From assembly GCA_910576995.1 (NCBI GenBank), contig CAJTLC010000005.1, positions 1 to 64,000 of the forward strand: 64,000 nucleotides of DNA, read 5' to 3'. The position numbers and the translations under genes are program-made. The DNA comes from an uncultured Ruminococcus sp. Lineage in GTDB: Bacteria > Bacillota > Clostridia > Oscillospirales > Ruminococcaceae. The notes beneath the pieces are model-generated. The model was given only the letters and a program-made list of their open reading frames with translations. It was not told where the DNA came from and made no database searches. Position 1 is the stretch's first letter. Each line of letters begins with the position of its first letter. This document shows positions 1 through 8,344 of the stretch, piece by piece.

Positions 1-60
1 CAGAACACGACATAGGGTTATTATTGCATGTTCGTGTCGAAGCAAATGCACAGCTCTCAT
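1..60 (-). CDS. IS3-family transposase OrfB, first 20 codons only
   Basis: Twenty codons from an ATG at 60 to the window edge read MRAVHLLRHEHAIITLCRVL. This matches the start of IS3 OrfB, the DDE integrase-type subunit, just ahead of its HTH_21 segment. The frame is -1 relative to orfA and is joined to it without a stop from the A7 run near 96-102, so the protein is probably made mainly as an OrfAB fusion. The catalytic DDE core lies outside the window, so whether the element is active cannot be judged. Confidence 0.7.
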   Translation of the reverse strand, partial: MRAVHLLRHEHAIITLCRVL

Positions 61-341
61 TCTTTCCCTGAGCGTGGAGTCATTATGGCAAGCGCTTTTT
101 TTAATATGATGTTTTCCTCCTCAAGCTGTGCGTTTCTTTTTTGCAGTTCCTTTATCTGCTTTGCTGTCATAACAGTATTGTCGTCGACCTTGACTTCCGA
201 ATAGAGCTTTATCCATCTTGAAATCGCACTTACCGATATTCCGTATTCCTTGGAAAGCTCAGTTTGGGTTTTTCCGTTTTGGTGTAATGCCACGATGTTC
301 TTTTTAAATGTCTCATCGTATTGCGGCTGCTTGTTTGTCAT
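57..341 (-). CDS. IS3-family transposase OrfA (HTH DNA-binding subunit)
   Basis: This 94-residue protein has an N-terminal helix-turn-helix (about residues 10-45, including ELSKEYGISVSAISRWI) followed by a leucine-zipper-like helix (about 60-88, LQKRNAQLEEENIILKKALA). This is the normal IS3 OrfA layout, in which OrfA binds the element ends and multimerises. The ATG at 341 is preceded by AAGGAGG. Near the 3' end the minus strand reads TTAAAAAAAGC (about 95-105), the A-rich slippery run at which IS3 elements shift to -1 to make the OrfAB transposase. The -1 frame stays open from there into orfB, which supports this. The orfA stop overlaps the orfB ATG (ATGA). Confidence 0.85.
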   Translation of the reverse strand: MTNKQPQYDETFKKNIVALHQNGKTQTELSKEYGISVSAISRWIKLYSEVKVDDNTVMTAKQIKELQKRNAQLEEENIILKKALAIMTPRSGKE

Positions 342-431
342 TATTTTTTCCTCCTTGGGTTTTCTTCTTTCTTGTTTACTTTTAGTTTACTACTTTTTCT
401 TTTTTCTGTCTACTTTTTTAGTATAGCACCA

Positions 432-709
432 ATATTCAGGCACTCATCACTGTCGTACCACTTGTCTGCATCAGCGGAAACGGTGGAGGTATTCAACTGC
501 TTGATGGATATCATCTCCACAATAACATTTTCACAAAGGAAGAGAACGGATTCGGCGAGCTTGTTTATGAAACTGTCAACACAAACAGCCTATCAGCCTT
601 TGTGAAAGAACAAATTTCAGAAAATCAGGACAGCGTTCCTGAATGGCTGAGCGGTCTTGTAAACGTATATGAGCAGACCTCTGTGTCCGTTCGCAAATCT
701 ACGAAATGA
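432..709 (+). pseudogene. 3' remnant of an unidentified gene cut by the IS element
   Basis: An open frame enters from the IS boundary and runs about 92 codons to a TGA at 707-709. It includes GNGGGIQLLDGYHL and ends in SVSVRKSTK. I do not recognise the family. It lies just upstream of, and in the same direction as, phage-type replication genes, so it is probably another gene of that module. The 5' part is missing and replaced by the IS3 element, so it is a truncated relic. Confidence 0.5.
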
Positions 710-723
710 AAGGAATCAGAATT

Positions 724-1458
724 ATGAAAAATGAATTGATGGAAACAAACAACACAGGCTTTCTCTCTTTGCAGGACTTCGATCTTGCTAACGTGATGAG
801 CGAGGAAATGGACGGACTTTCGGCAACTTTTGAGCGTGTCAAGATACCGTCAGGCGGCGGGATCATGTTTGAGATTCCCGGTGATGATCCCGATGAACCG
901 GAAACTGTCAAGGAATTTTCGGCCGTCATCCTCTATCAGCATTCTCTGAACGCTTATTACAAAAGCGAGTATCAGGGCGGATCGAATCCTCCCGACTGCG
1001 GAAGTTATGACGGGCATAACGGTGAAGGTACTCCCGGCGGAAACTGTGCTTCTTGCCTGCTTAATCAGTACGGTTCCGGAAAAAACGGTGCGAAAGCCTG
1101 CAAGAATCGTCGCCGTCTGTATCTGCTTCGTGAGGGCGAGATTTTCCCCATGATTCTTTCTCTGCCCACCGGCTCACTGAAGGCATTTACACGCTATCTC
1201 ATGCGTGTGATTCCGAAGTACAAAAATTCAAACGCTGTGGTGACTAAATTTACGCTGAAGAAAGCGTCAAGCAATACTGGCATCAATTACAGTCAGGCAC
1301 AGTTTGCGGTGGAACGTGCCTTGTCGCCGGAGGAATATCAGCTGATCTCTGCCATGACGGAACAGGTCAAGGCTCTCAGCAGAAATGTGGGCTATGATGC
1401 GGAGGACGCATTGAATGTCGACCCCGAAACCGGCGAAATTATTGAGCCGCTGAATTGA
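724..1458 (+). CDS. Phage/integrative-element replication-module protein, function unknown
   Basis: The protein is about 244 residues from the ATG at 724, which has AAAGGA eight bases upstream; an in-frame ATG at 706 lacks a good site. It has a central Cys-rich segment (CASCLLNQYGSGKNGAKACK) followed by an Arg-rich stretch and an acidic C-terminus. Proteins of this look sit next to DNA polymerase A-type genes in Firmicute prophages and conjugative elements. The next gene here is such a polymerase, 10 bp downstream. A role in single-strand DNA handling is possible but is only inferred from context. It looks intact, unlike its neighbours. Confidence 0.5.
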   Translation: MKNELMETNNTGFLSLQDFDLANVMSEEMDGLSATFERVKIPSGGGIMFEIPGDDPDEPETVKEFSAVILYQHSLNAYYKSEYQGGSNPPDCGSYDGHNGEGTPGGNCASCLLNQYGSGKNGAKACKNRRRLYLLREGEIFPMILSLPTGSLKAFTRYLMRVIPKYKNSNAVVTKFTLKKASSNTGINYSQAQFAVERALSPEEYQLISAMTEQVKALSRNVGYDAEDALNVDPETGEIIEPLN

Positions 1459-1468
1459 GGAGAATGTT

Positions 1469-1955
1469 ATGGAAAATTACAGATGCGTCACTTCGGTGCA
1501 GGAAATTCGTGATTACATAGGAGATGCAACCATTGTCGCTTTTGACTATGAAACTGCACCGGATGAGACTTACCGCACGGAAGAAAAAGCTGCCCTCGAT
1601 CCGCATAAAAGTCATATTATGGGATGCAGCTTTTCTGTGAAAGAGCATACAGGGATCTATATCCCTGTTGCTCATAAAATCGGAGAAAACATTGATAATA
1701 CGTCATTTTTGCACTTTTTGAAATTTTTTCTCACAAACAAAAATATCACCAAAATTGCACATAATATTGTCTTTGAATCTGCTGTATCCTGTCATAAGAA
1801 TATCGTGATTCAGCCGCCTGTTTATGATACGATCTGTGCTGCACAGATGACATTGAAAAGCAATTATGAATTCCGTAAACTTGCCGACAGCGGTTTGAAA
1901 AGACTGTCAGCGGAAATCTGTCACGAACCTCTGCCTACATTTTCAGATGTTACGT
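1469..1955 (+). pseudogene. DNA polymerase A-family gene, 5' part (3'-5' exonuclease domain)
   Basis: The frame opens at an ATG preceded by GAGGAG and encodes the DnaQ-like proofreading domain. Motif I is FDYET (about residues 24-28), motif II is KIAHNIVFE (about 95), and motif III is around YDTICAAQ (about 118). Similarity stops near LPTFSDVTS at about 1955, after which the reading frame is chance sequence. The missing polymerase part lies just downstream on the opposite strand (1953-2262), so the gene was broken by an inversion. It cannot make a working polymerase. Confidence 0.75.
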
Positions 1956-2262
1956 CCTGTTTCTGTAGAAAGTGCAAAGAAATCCGGATGAATCCTGCCA
2001 GTTGCGAAATTGATGTATTTCAGATAGCCATCAATGTATGTGGACTTGATTTTTCCCCATTTACGATATTCCTGCACCAATGCAAACAATGGGGAAAGCT
2101 CAGGACGATTTGCATCACACCATTCTTTCAGCATGATCATTGATGCATCATCAGCCGCTTCCTTATTGGATGCAGTAACTTTCATAAATCTTTGGCTGGT
2201 ACACATTGCCTGCCATACAGAATACCATCGGAAATTTCCTGCAAAAAATGAATTGCCAACAG
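1953..2262 (-). pseudogene. DNA polymerase A-family gene, inverted internal fragment
   Basis: Read on the minus strand this piece encodes FRWYSVWQAMCTSQRFMKV, then KWGKIKSTYIDGYLK and INFATGRIHPDFFALSTETGR. This is the stretch of phage family-A polymerases just before the catalytic palm (the TETGRF region). It breaks off after GR, where the palm should continue. Both the left boundary (about 1953) and the right boundary (about 2262) are rearrangement joints. With the exonuclease piece at 1469-1955 it represents one ancestral gene; palm and fingers are absent from the window. Confidence 0.7.
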
Positions 2263-2324
2263 ATGAGCAGATAAATGACTATATTAAATCTATAAGAAGC
2301 TGAATTTCAGATAAATGTATGCTT

Positions 2325-2399
2325 GAGCCGTATGTCTTGAAAGAGACACGTACGGTTCTTAGGCGGGAAAGAGGAAGTAATTCCTCCGACCTAGCCGAC
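2325..2399 (+). ncRNA. Group II intron 3' end (domains V and VI), remnant
   Basis: Positions 2325-2358 form a typical 34-nt domain V. GAGCCGTA pairs perfectly with TACGGTTC, there is a two-base bulge, and the tip is a GAAA tetraloop on GTCTT/GAGAC. A domain VI-like hairpin follows (GAGGAA...TTCCTC) and the intron end is near CCTAGCCGAC at about 2399. No intact maturase gene or 5' intron part is visible upstream, where the inverted polymerase piece lies, so this is a 5'-truncated relic. The assignment rests on the domain V structure, which is highly diagnostic. Confidence 0.85.
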
Positions 2400-2480
2400 A
2401 AAATCTGAAGATTACTTCAAAGGATTACCTATCGCAATACTGTCGAAAGCACTTACTTTTGCATCTTGAGGGGAATATAG

Positions 2481-3922
2481 CGTGGTTGGGCTTACTATAG
2501 CAGCGGCTGCGATTCAAAAGAAATGTTCAGCCAACTGAAAATTGCAAATTCGGAGGAAAAAATGCCCTTTGAATTGAACGGAAAATCTTGCATAGGCATG
2601 GCGTATCTGATGAATCGTGGGGAAATTGCTCCGCCGAAAGACTGGACATTCAGAAATTTGCAAACAAAACAGAAAATGTCGATGATATGTTGAAATTGCT
2701 GCAAAAAAGAGTCATAAATGAACTTAGAAAAACATTTGAGATAAGTGATGACGAAACAGATCTTCCATTTGTGCTTGAAGAAGTTTTTGATGAAAATCAA
2801 CAGCCGTTTGTTTTTGTAATTGATGAATGGGACTGTGTTTTAAGAGAAAAAAAGAACAGCGCCGAAGATCAGAAAACGTATCTGAATTTTCTATGTGATC
2901 TGTTCAAAGGTCAGAGTTATCTTGCACTCGCTTATATGACCGGCATTCTTCCAATAAAAAAATATGGAAAACATTCGGCGATAAATACATTTTACGAATA
3001 CTCCATGACTGACGCTGAACCTATTTCGGAATTTACCGGCTTTACTGAAAGTGAAGTTAAGGAACTGTGTGAAAAATATAATAAGTCATTTCAAGAAATG
3101 AAACGTTGGTATGACGGTTATAATTTAAATGGAATTTCAATTTATAATCCGAAATCTGTTGTAGAATCAATTCTTCGTGGTCAGTTTAATAATTATTGGA
3201 GTTCAACAGAAACTTATGAATCTGTTCGTCATTATATTGAGATGAATTTTGACGGCTTGAAAGATAAGATTACGCAGTTGATAGCGGGCGAAAAAATTGA
3301 AATAAATCCCGGAAAATTCAAGAATGATATGACGACTCTCAGAAGTGCAGATGACATTTTCACATTACTGGTTCATCTTGGATATCTGACATATGATTTT
3401 TATACTAAACAGGTGTGGATTCCGAACAGCGAGGTTGCTCAGGAATTTGTGAATTCTATTGAGGACGGCGGTTGGGAAGAAGTTATGGACGCTATCAATG
3501 TTTCGTCAAGACTTCTTGATCTGACACTAAAATGTGATGAAGAAAAAGTCGCAGAAATGATAGCTAAAGTCCACTCAGACAATACGTCTATTCTGAAATA
3601 CAACGATGAGAATTCCTTAAGTTGTGTGATTTCACTTGCTTATTATTCTGCACGAAAGGATTATATAATCCATAGGGAACTTGCAACAGGTGAGGGATTC
3701 GCAGACGTTGTTTTTATTCCAAGAAAAAAATCGGATAAGCCTGCAATGATAGTTGAATTGAAAAAAGATTGCTCAGCCGATGAAGCAATAGAGCAGATAA
3801 AAAATCGAAATTATTCCGATAAGATTTCTGAATACACAGGTGAAATACTTCTCGTTGGAATCAGCTATGACGAACAAAAAGGTCACACTTGTAAAATTGA
3901 GAAAACTCAAAAAGTTTTTTAA
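2481..3922 (+). pseudogene. AAA-ATPase-like / PD-(D/E)XK nuclease-family protein, N-terminus broken
   Basis: From about 2640 to 3922 there is a long intact frame. It has VFVIDEWDC (a Walker B-like acidic motif), a conserved middle (LAYMTGILPIKKYG) and a C-terminal PD-(D/E)XK segment: GEGFADVVFIPRK, then AMIVELKK with the catalytic D, E and K. This is the AAA-ATPase_like plus PDDEXK_9 architecture, common and of unclear function. The usual first 100 or so residues with the Walker A loop are missing. A trace of the start (AYYSSGCDSKEMFSQLKI, 2490-2543) survives in another frame, so a deletion or frameshift lies between 2543 and 2645. Just upstream is a group II intron end. Confidence 0.7.
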
Positions 3923-3941
3923 AATAACTTTTGAAAAACTC

Positions 3942-3970
3942 TTGACAAATCATATTGAATATGCTAAAAT
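3942..3970 (+). promoter_or_regulatory. Sigma-A-type promoter with no gene downstream
   Basis: TTGACA (3942-3947), a 17-base spacer and TAAAAT (3965-3970) make a near-consensus promoter. The only thing between it and the terminator at 4050-4077 is about 100 nt of non-coding DNA, so it probably drives a short RNA. Confidence 0.6.
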
Positions 3971-3976
3971 AATAAC

Positions 3977-4078
3977 AGTTATCAATGTCATCTATTTTAT
4001 AGTAGCTAGACAACATTCTCATTTATTTGATAAATGTAGTATATCAAGTAAAAAGCCCTATTTTATAGGGCTTTTTTG
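3977..4078 (+). ncRNA. Candidate small RNA of about 100 nt
   Basis: The interval is bounded by a near-consensus promoter (3942-3970) and a strong intrinsic terminator (4050-4077). I see no convincing open reading frame with a ribosome-binding site in it. It could also be leftover promoter DNA of a lost gene. I do not recognise a known RNA family. The terminator is shared with the convergent enolase gene. Confidence 0.35.
4050..4077. terminator. Bidirectional intrinsic terminator
   Basis: AAAAGCCCTA-TTT-TAGGGCTTTTTT is a perfect hairpin with A-run and T-run flanks. It can end both the plus-strand transcript and the enolase transcript arriving on the minus strand. Confidence 0.9.
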
Positions 4079-4087
4079 TGACCAGAA

Positions 4088-5383
4088 TTATAGTTTGAAT
4101 GCGCTCATTTGCGGATATACGGCTCTCGAACCCAGTTCCTCCTCAATGCGAAGAAGTCGGTTGTATTTCGCAATCCGCTCGCCACGGCTGGGCGCACCCG
4201 TTTTTATCTGACAAGTGTTCAATGCAACGGCAATATCAGCAATGACTGTGTCATAAGTTTCCCCTGAGCGGTGAGAAGAAACAGCTGTATATCCCGATTT
4301 ATGAGCAAGTTTTATTGCCTCGATCGCCTCTGAAACTGTCCCGATCTGATTCGGCTTTATCAACACAGAATTTCCCACGCCAAGCGAAATTCCTTTTTCT
4401 ATCCGAGCAGTATTTGTGACGAACAGGTCGTCGCCCACAAGTTGAACTCTACCGCCGAGTCTCGACGTCATCTGCTGCCAGCCGTCCCAATCTTCCTCGT
4501 CCAAGCCGTCCTCAATCGAAATAATGGGATATTTAGTGATAAGTTTTTCCCAATAATCTATAAGCTGCTCCGATGTGAAACTATTGCCAGACTTTGGCTG
4601 CCTATAAAATCCGCTGCCCTTCCGATCGTCCTTCCATTCTGAGGAGGCGGCGTCAATCGCCAGAACCACATCCCGACCGGCTTCGTAACCTGCGGCGTCG
4701 ACAGCGTTCAGAATCAACTCCAAGGCCTCTTCATCCCCTGAAAGATCGGGCGCAAATCCACCCTCGTCTCCTACGGCAGTAGTCAATCCACGGTCTTTTA
4801 AAAGATTCGCAAGAGCATGAAAAATCTCCGAGCATTGGCGAAGAGCCTCCCTGAAATTTGGCGCGCCTACTGGCATTATCATGAATTCCTGCGTATCAAG
4901 ATTATTAGCTGCATGAGCGCCGCCGTTCAGAATGTTCATCATCGGGACGGGCATAGAATTTCCCTGAATACCACCCAAAAACTTGTAAAGGGGAATCCCC
5001 GTGGCTTTCGAAGCCGCTCTCGCGCAGGCTATAGAGACTGCAAGCGTCGCATTTGCGCCCAGAACTGACTTATCTTTCGTACCGTCGGCAGAGATCATCG
5101 CCTTGTCTACCGCGTAAATGTCGGTGGCGTCCATGTCGAGAATAGCCGCTGCGATCGCTGTTTTTACGTTTTCAACGGCGTTTAGCACCCCGTTTCCTCC
5201 GTAACGGCTGCGGTCACTATCCCTCAGTTCGAGGGCTTCAAATTCACCTGTTGACGCGCCGCTCGGAGCTGCGCCTTTTGCGGAAGTTCCGTCGGCAAGC
5301 AGAATTTCCGCTTCAACCGTCGGATTCCCTCTCGAATCGAGAATTTCTCTTCCCGTAACTTTTTTGATCTGAAACTTATTCAT
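4088..5383 (-). CDS. eno: Enolase
   Basis: This 431-residue protein has the normal family length and converts 2-phosphoglycerate to phosphoenolpyruvate in glycolysis. Visible hallmarks are REILDSRGNPTVEAE at the N-terminus, the mobile loop PSGASTGEFEALELRD, the acid/base region AVGDEGGFAPD (about residue 205), the Mg-binding SIEDGLDEEDW, and LIKPNQIGTVSE and SHRSGET near 340-370. The ATG at 5383 has AAGGAGCG upstream. It stands alone, divergent from the carboxypeptidase gene and ending at the bidirectional terminator 4050-4077. Confidence 0.97.
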   Translation of the reverse strand: MNKFQIKKVTGREILDSRGNPTVEAEILLADGTSAKGAAPSGASTGEFEALELRDSDRSRYGGNGVLNAVENVKTAIAAAILDMDATDIYAVDKAMISADGTKDKSVLGANATLAVSIACARAASKATGIPLYKFLGGIQGNSMPVPMMNILNGGAHAANNLDTQEFMIMPVGAPNFREALRQCSEIFHALANLLKDRGLTTAVGDEGGFAPDLSGDEEALELILNAVDAAGYEAGRDVVLAIDAASSEWKDDRKGSGFYRQPKSGNSFTSEQLIDYWEKLITKYPIISIEDGLDEEDWDGWQQMTSRLGGRVQLVGDDLFVTNTARIEKGISLGVGNSVLIKPNQIGTVSEAIEAIKLAHKSGYTAVSSHRSGETYDTVIADIAVALNTCQIKTGAPSRGERIAKYNRLLRIEEELGSRAVYPQMSAFKL

Positions 5384-5447
5384 AAACGCTCCTTAGTCCT
5401 AAAGTTTATAATGAAATTATTATTCGCAAGTACGGGAATTTTATACA

Positions 5448-5462
5448 TTAGACTTGTTCTAA
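5448..5462. repeat. Short solo arm of the TTAGA palindromic repeat
   Basis: TTAGACTTGTTCTAA is almost the same as the left arm of the full element at 45443 and of the short element at 54922. It sits between the divergent enolase and carboxypeptidase genes, in the promoter region of the latter. Confidence 0.5.
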
Positions 5463-5485
5463 CAGAAAATTCAGGAGTGAAATAA

Positions 5486-6469
5486 ATGAAAAAAATGACA
5501 TTAAGAGGTAAGCGTTTTATCTTTTTTACTGTGATAATTCTGATCGTCGTCATAGCAGCAACGAAATGCCGCTCGAAAGAGGACGTTCCGGCAGGAAATT
5601 TTGCCCCTGTTTCGGCGACTGCAACGACGACCTGCGCCCAAACCACCACTTTCTTCCCAACCGTTACTACTGCTGTAATTCCGCCAATTTCTGCCCCGAG
5701 CTGTAATGCGGCGGCGATTTACTGTATCGAGGATAAGCAGCTTCTTTACAGCGATCGAATCAACGTTCGAATTGCTCCGGCAAGTCTAACAAAGATGCTG
5801 ACCGCATCAGTTGCGCTGAAATATATGGATTCCTCGACCGTTATAACCGTAGGAAGCGAGCAAAGCCTCGTTCAGCCCTACTCAAGTCTCGCGGGATTGT
5901 CAATGGGGACTTCCATGACGCTCAACGATATGATTTCAGGCTTGATGATGGCTTCGGGGAATGACGCAGCCTACACGATAGCTGTTTCTGTTGCAAGAAA
6001 TCAACAGCCTGCGGTTGAAATGTCTGATACTGACGCTGTGAATTACTTTTGCGATCTGATGAATAAATTTGCCTTCGAGATCGGCATGACGAATAGTAAT
6101 TTTACCACGCCCGACGGCTGGGACGACGCTTTTCAGTATACAACCGTTTCAGATCTGCTGATTCTGGCGGAATATGTGCTAAATGTTCCTGAAATTCGGC
6201 AGGCTTGCGGAACTCATACCAAGAGCGTTCAGGCGGTAACGGGTGAGATTTATGATTGGACGGATTCAAATCTTCTTCTCGACCCTAACGGTTCGTTCTA
6301 CTGTCAAAATGCCATCGGCATCAAAACAGGCACTACTCTACAGGCTGGAAATTGCCTTGTTGCGGCGTTTTCACTCAATAATAAAACTTATATCACGGCT
6401 GCTTGCGGCTGTACGAGCGATTCCGACCGATACGATCTGACGTTAAAATTATTTCGAAGCATTCAATAA
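5486..6469 (+). CDS. D-alanyl-D-alanine carboxypeptidase (peptidase S11), membrane-anchored
   Basis: The protein has 327 residues. A short basic N-terminus is followed by one membrane helix (about 10-26) and a Thr/Pro-rich linker (about 40-70). The penicillin-binding catalytic domain then carries SLTK (Ser100, Lys103), SGN (157-159) and KTGT (about 280). Such enzymes trim the terminal D-Ala of peptidoglycan stem peptides outside the cell. The domain is shorter than in PBP5 and lacks its C-terminal beta domain, and anchoring is N-terminal rather than by a C-terminal helix. AGGAG precedes the ATG. It is monocistronic, with a terminator at 6473. Confidence 0.88.
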   Translation: MKKMTLRGKRFIFFTVIILIVVIAATKCRSKEDVPAGNFAPVSATATTTCAQTTTFFPTVTTAVIPPISAPSCNAAAIYCIEDKQLLYSDRINVRIAPASLTKMLTASVALKYMDSSTVITVGSEQSLVQPYSSLAGLSMGTSMTLNDMISGLMMASGNDAAYTIAVSVARNQQPAVEMSDTDAVNYFCDLMNKFAFEIGMTNSNFTTPDGWDDAFQYTTVSDLLILAEYVLNVPEIRQACGTHTKSVQAVTGEIYDWTDSNLLLDPNGSFYCQNAIGIKTGTTLQAGNCLVAAFSLNNKTYITAACGCTSDSDRYDLTLKLFRSIQ

Positions 6470-6472
6470 ATA

Positions 6473-6507
6473 AAAGCGTTCTCGTGATTGAGAACGCTTG
6501 ATTTTTT
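6473..6507. terminator. Bidirectional intrinsic terminator
   Basis: AAAAGCGTTCTC-GTGATT-GAGAACGCTT followed by a T-run lies between the convergent carboxypeptidase and dockerin-peptidase genes. Confidence 0.88.
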
Positions 6508-6532
6508 ATTAACCACACCTCGGAAAGGAGGT

Positions 6533-8308
6533 CTATTGAATATAAACGGCTTGCTTACCAAGTTCATTATATCTTTGCTTTATCAAATCGTAATTATACG
6601 ACGTATTGCCAACAAGCGGATCAGAAACATAGATTACATTCTTATCCTTGTCGTAACCCGTCAAAACCACGCAATGCTCGTATGCACGCCACTGAACAGT
6701 TTCGCCGGCAGGGGTTGTCCAAATTGAGGTCAGTGAAGATTCATGCAGATTACTGCTGGTTATCCAGATGCAGACGGGATTATCCTTATCAATATAGTCG
6801 GTCAGCAGGGAATCAAAATCAGCGCCCGTAGCGTCATATGCCCAACAGCCTGCACCTATATTACTAAAATATTTATTTGCGGTTGTAACGATGCAGGGAG
6901 CGTAACAGCCGTAAGAATACTGCGATTCAGGATTTCCTGCGAAAGTCGTACGAAAATCAGCGCCGTAATAAACGCCGTTGCTCCAATAAAAGTCAAGTTT
7001 CGGAAGGAAATTACGCGAAAGAGCAACCTTATCGATATTGAATCCGTAGTGATGAAGCAAAATTGCCAGAGAAGTCACCTCGCAGCCCGTAGGAAGTTCG
7101 GGATTTTGCATAATATTGTTTACACTGATTATTTTCTGATTCGTCTGAGGAGGTTCGACAGGCGCGGGATCAAGAAGAGTCCATTTCAGAGGTCGTTTGA
7201 AGAAATGCTCCTTAGACATTACTATATGTATCAATAAAGCAGAACTGACGTCCTCGGTATCAGCATAATCCGTAGGCCGCATAGAAACGTTGAGCATTTC
7301 GTTTTCATAATTGACCGAACTGATCTGAATAGACTGCGTCGAACCGAACGGCTGATAGAGCGAATTCATAATAAGCACGGAATTCTTGAAAAACTCGTCG
7401 TCATATCTTTCGTTCAACTCCGAAATTACCGATTCATCGTAATAATAATTCAGATAACGATTCATTTCTTTCACGGAACGAGCAATGCAGTAAGTATCAT
7501 TCGTCTCAATGCTGCCGCTCGCACTTTTCACGAGATCGTCGTTATATCCGCTGAAAAACTGATCAACAATACCGTAAAAATCGGGATTAGCAGGTGGATC
7601 AACAGGGTCGTCGCGCTCGATAAGTTTCCACTTTACAGGCATATCGAGAAATTGTTCCTTAGGAATAACTATATGAAAAAGCAAAGCCGATTCAACGTCA
7701 TCGGTATTTGCGTAATCAGTGGGATGTACGGAAACATTTATCATACCGTCCTCATAATCCACCGAATGAATTTCCAAAGACTGCGTCGAGCCGGAAGACT
7801 GAAACAGCGAGTTCATAATGAGAACGTTATCCGCAAAGAATTCATCATCGTATTTTTTATTAAAATGACGAATTATCGAATCTTCAGGATCATCGTAAAA
7901 AACGTTCAAATAGCGATCCATTTCCTCAACGGAACGCGCCACGCATGAAGCGTCGTTCGTTTCGATACTTCCGCCTCCGACTTTAACGAGAGCGTTAGTA
8001 TATCCGCTGAAAAACTGATCAACTATGCCGTAGAAGTTTTCGGGAGAGTCTTCATTTTCTACAATTTGCTGACGCATAATTGTAAGATCGTAACAGTCAA
8101 TAACTCCGTCCTTGTTAAGATCGGCAGAATCGACGTCAAGTTCAACGTTTTTACCGAGAATATAGTCGCTTAAAATAGCCAAATCCGCGCCGTTAAGCAG
8201 TCCATCGGAGTTCAAATCGCCTTTTGGGGCGACGGCTGATGAGCAAAAAGCGGTTGCGGAAGATGTCAGGAGCAGCATAACTGCCGCCAAAGATGTTAAT
8301 TTTTTCAA
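6533..8308 (-). CDS. Secreted dockerin protein with C39-like cysteine peptidase domain
   Basis: I place the start at a TTG (8308) preceded by GAGGCG. It gives a clean signal peptide (MKKLTSLAAVMLLLTSSATA) and 591 residues. Domains in order are: a type I dockerin (about 25-85, calcium loops DLNSDGLLNGAD and DLNKDGVIDCYD); two copies of an unrecognised module of about 130 residues, each starting FYGIVDQFFSGY and containing VLIMNSL; and a C-terminal peptidase C39_2 domain (about 395-591) with LPTGCEVTS (catalytic Cys), YEHCVVLTGYD (His) and VSDPL. The dockerin implies docking to a cellulosome-like scaffold. The substrate is unknown. Its leader contains a palindromic repeat. Confidence 0.85.
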   Translation of the reverse strand: MKKLTSLAAVMLLLTSSATAFCSSAVAPKGDLNSDGLLNGADLAILSDYILGKNVELDVDSADLNKDGVIDCYDLTIMRQQIVENEDSPENFYGIVDQFFSGYTNALVKVGGGSIETNDASCVARSVEEMDRYLNVFYDDPEDSIIRHFNKKYDDEFFADNVLIMNSLFQSSGSTQSLEIHSVDYEDGMINVSVHPTDYANTDDVESALLFHIVIPKEQFLDMPVKWKLIERDDPVDPPANPDFYGIVDQFFSGYNDDLVKSASGSIETNDTYCIARSVKEMNRYLNYYYDESVISELNERYDDEFFKNSVLIMNSLYQPFGSTQSIQISSVNYENEMLNVSMRPTDYADTEDVSSALLIHIVMSKEHFFKRPLKWTLLDPAPVEPPQTNQKIISVNNIMQNPELPTGCEVTSLAILLHHYGFNIDKVALSRNFLPKLDFYWSNGVYYGADFRTTFAGNPESQYSYGCYAPCIVTTANKYFSNIGAGCWAYDATGADFDSLLTDYIDKDNPVCIWITSSNLHESSLTSIWTTPAGETVQWRAYEHCVVLTGYDKDKNVIYVSDPLVGNTSYNYDLIKQRYNELGKQAVYIQ

Positions 8309-8344
8309 AATGTTCGCCTCGATGTAAATAAATAATTTGTAATA

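Larger units (their letters stand above)
1..431 (-). mobile_element. IS3-family insertion sequence, cut by the window edge
   Basis: The element is read on the minus strand. Its outer end lies at about position 431, where the minus strand begins TGGTGCTATACTAAAAAAG, a TG-starting end typical of IS3-family elements. Inside lie orfA (57-341) and the first codons of orfB (1-60). The rest of orfB and the other inverted repeat are beyond the left edge. The insertion has removed the 5' part of the gene fragment that starts at 432. The family call rests on the orfA and orfB proteins; the exact end is inferred from the TG/CA rule and from where the interrupted reading frame resumes. Confidence 0.8.

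Noticed and set aside
2034..2303. Plus-strand small gene across the polymerase fragment
   Set aside because: The minus strand of most of this interval encodes conserved polymerase sequence, so this frame is its shadow. Only the last 15 or so codons lie outside, and they look like chance sequence before the intron end.
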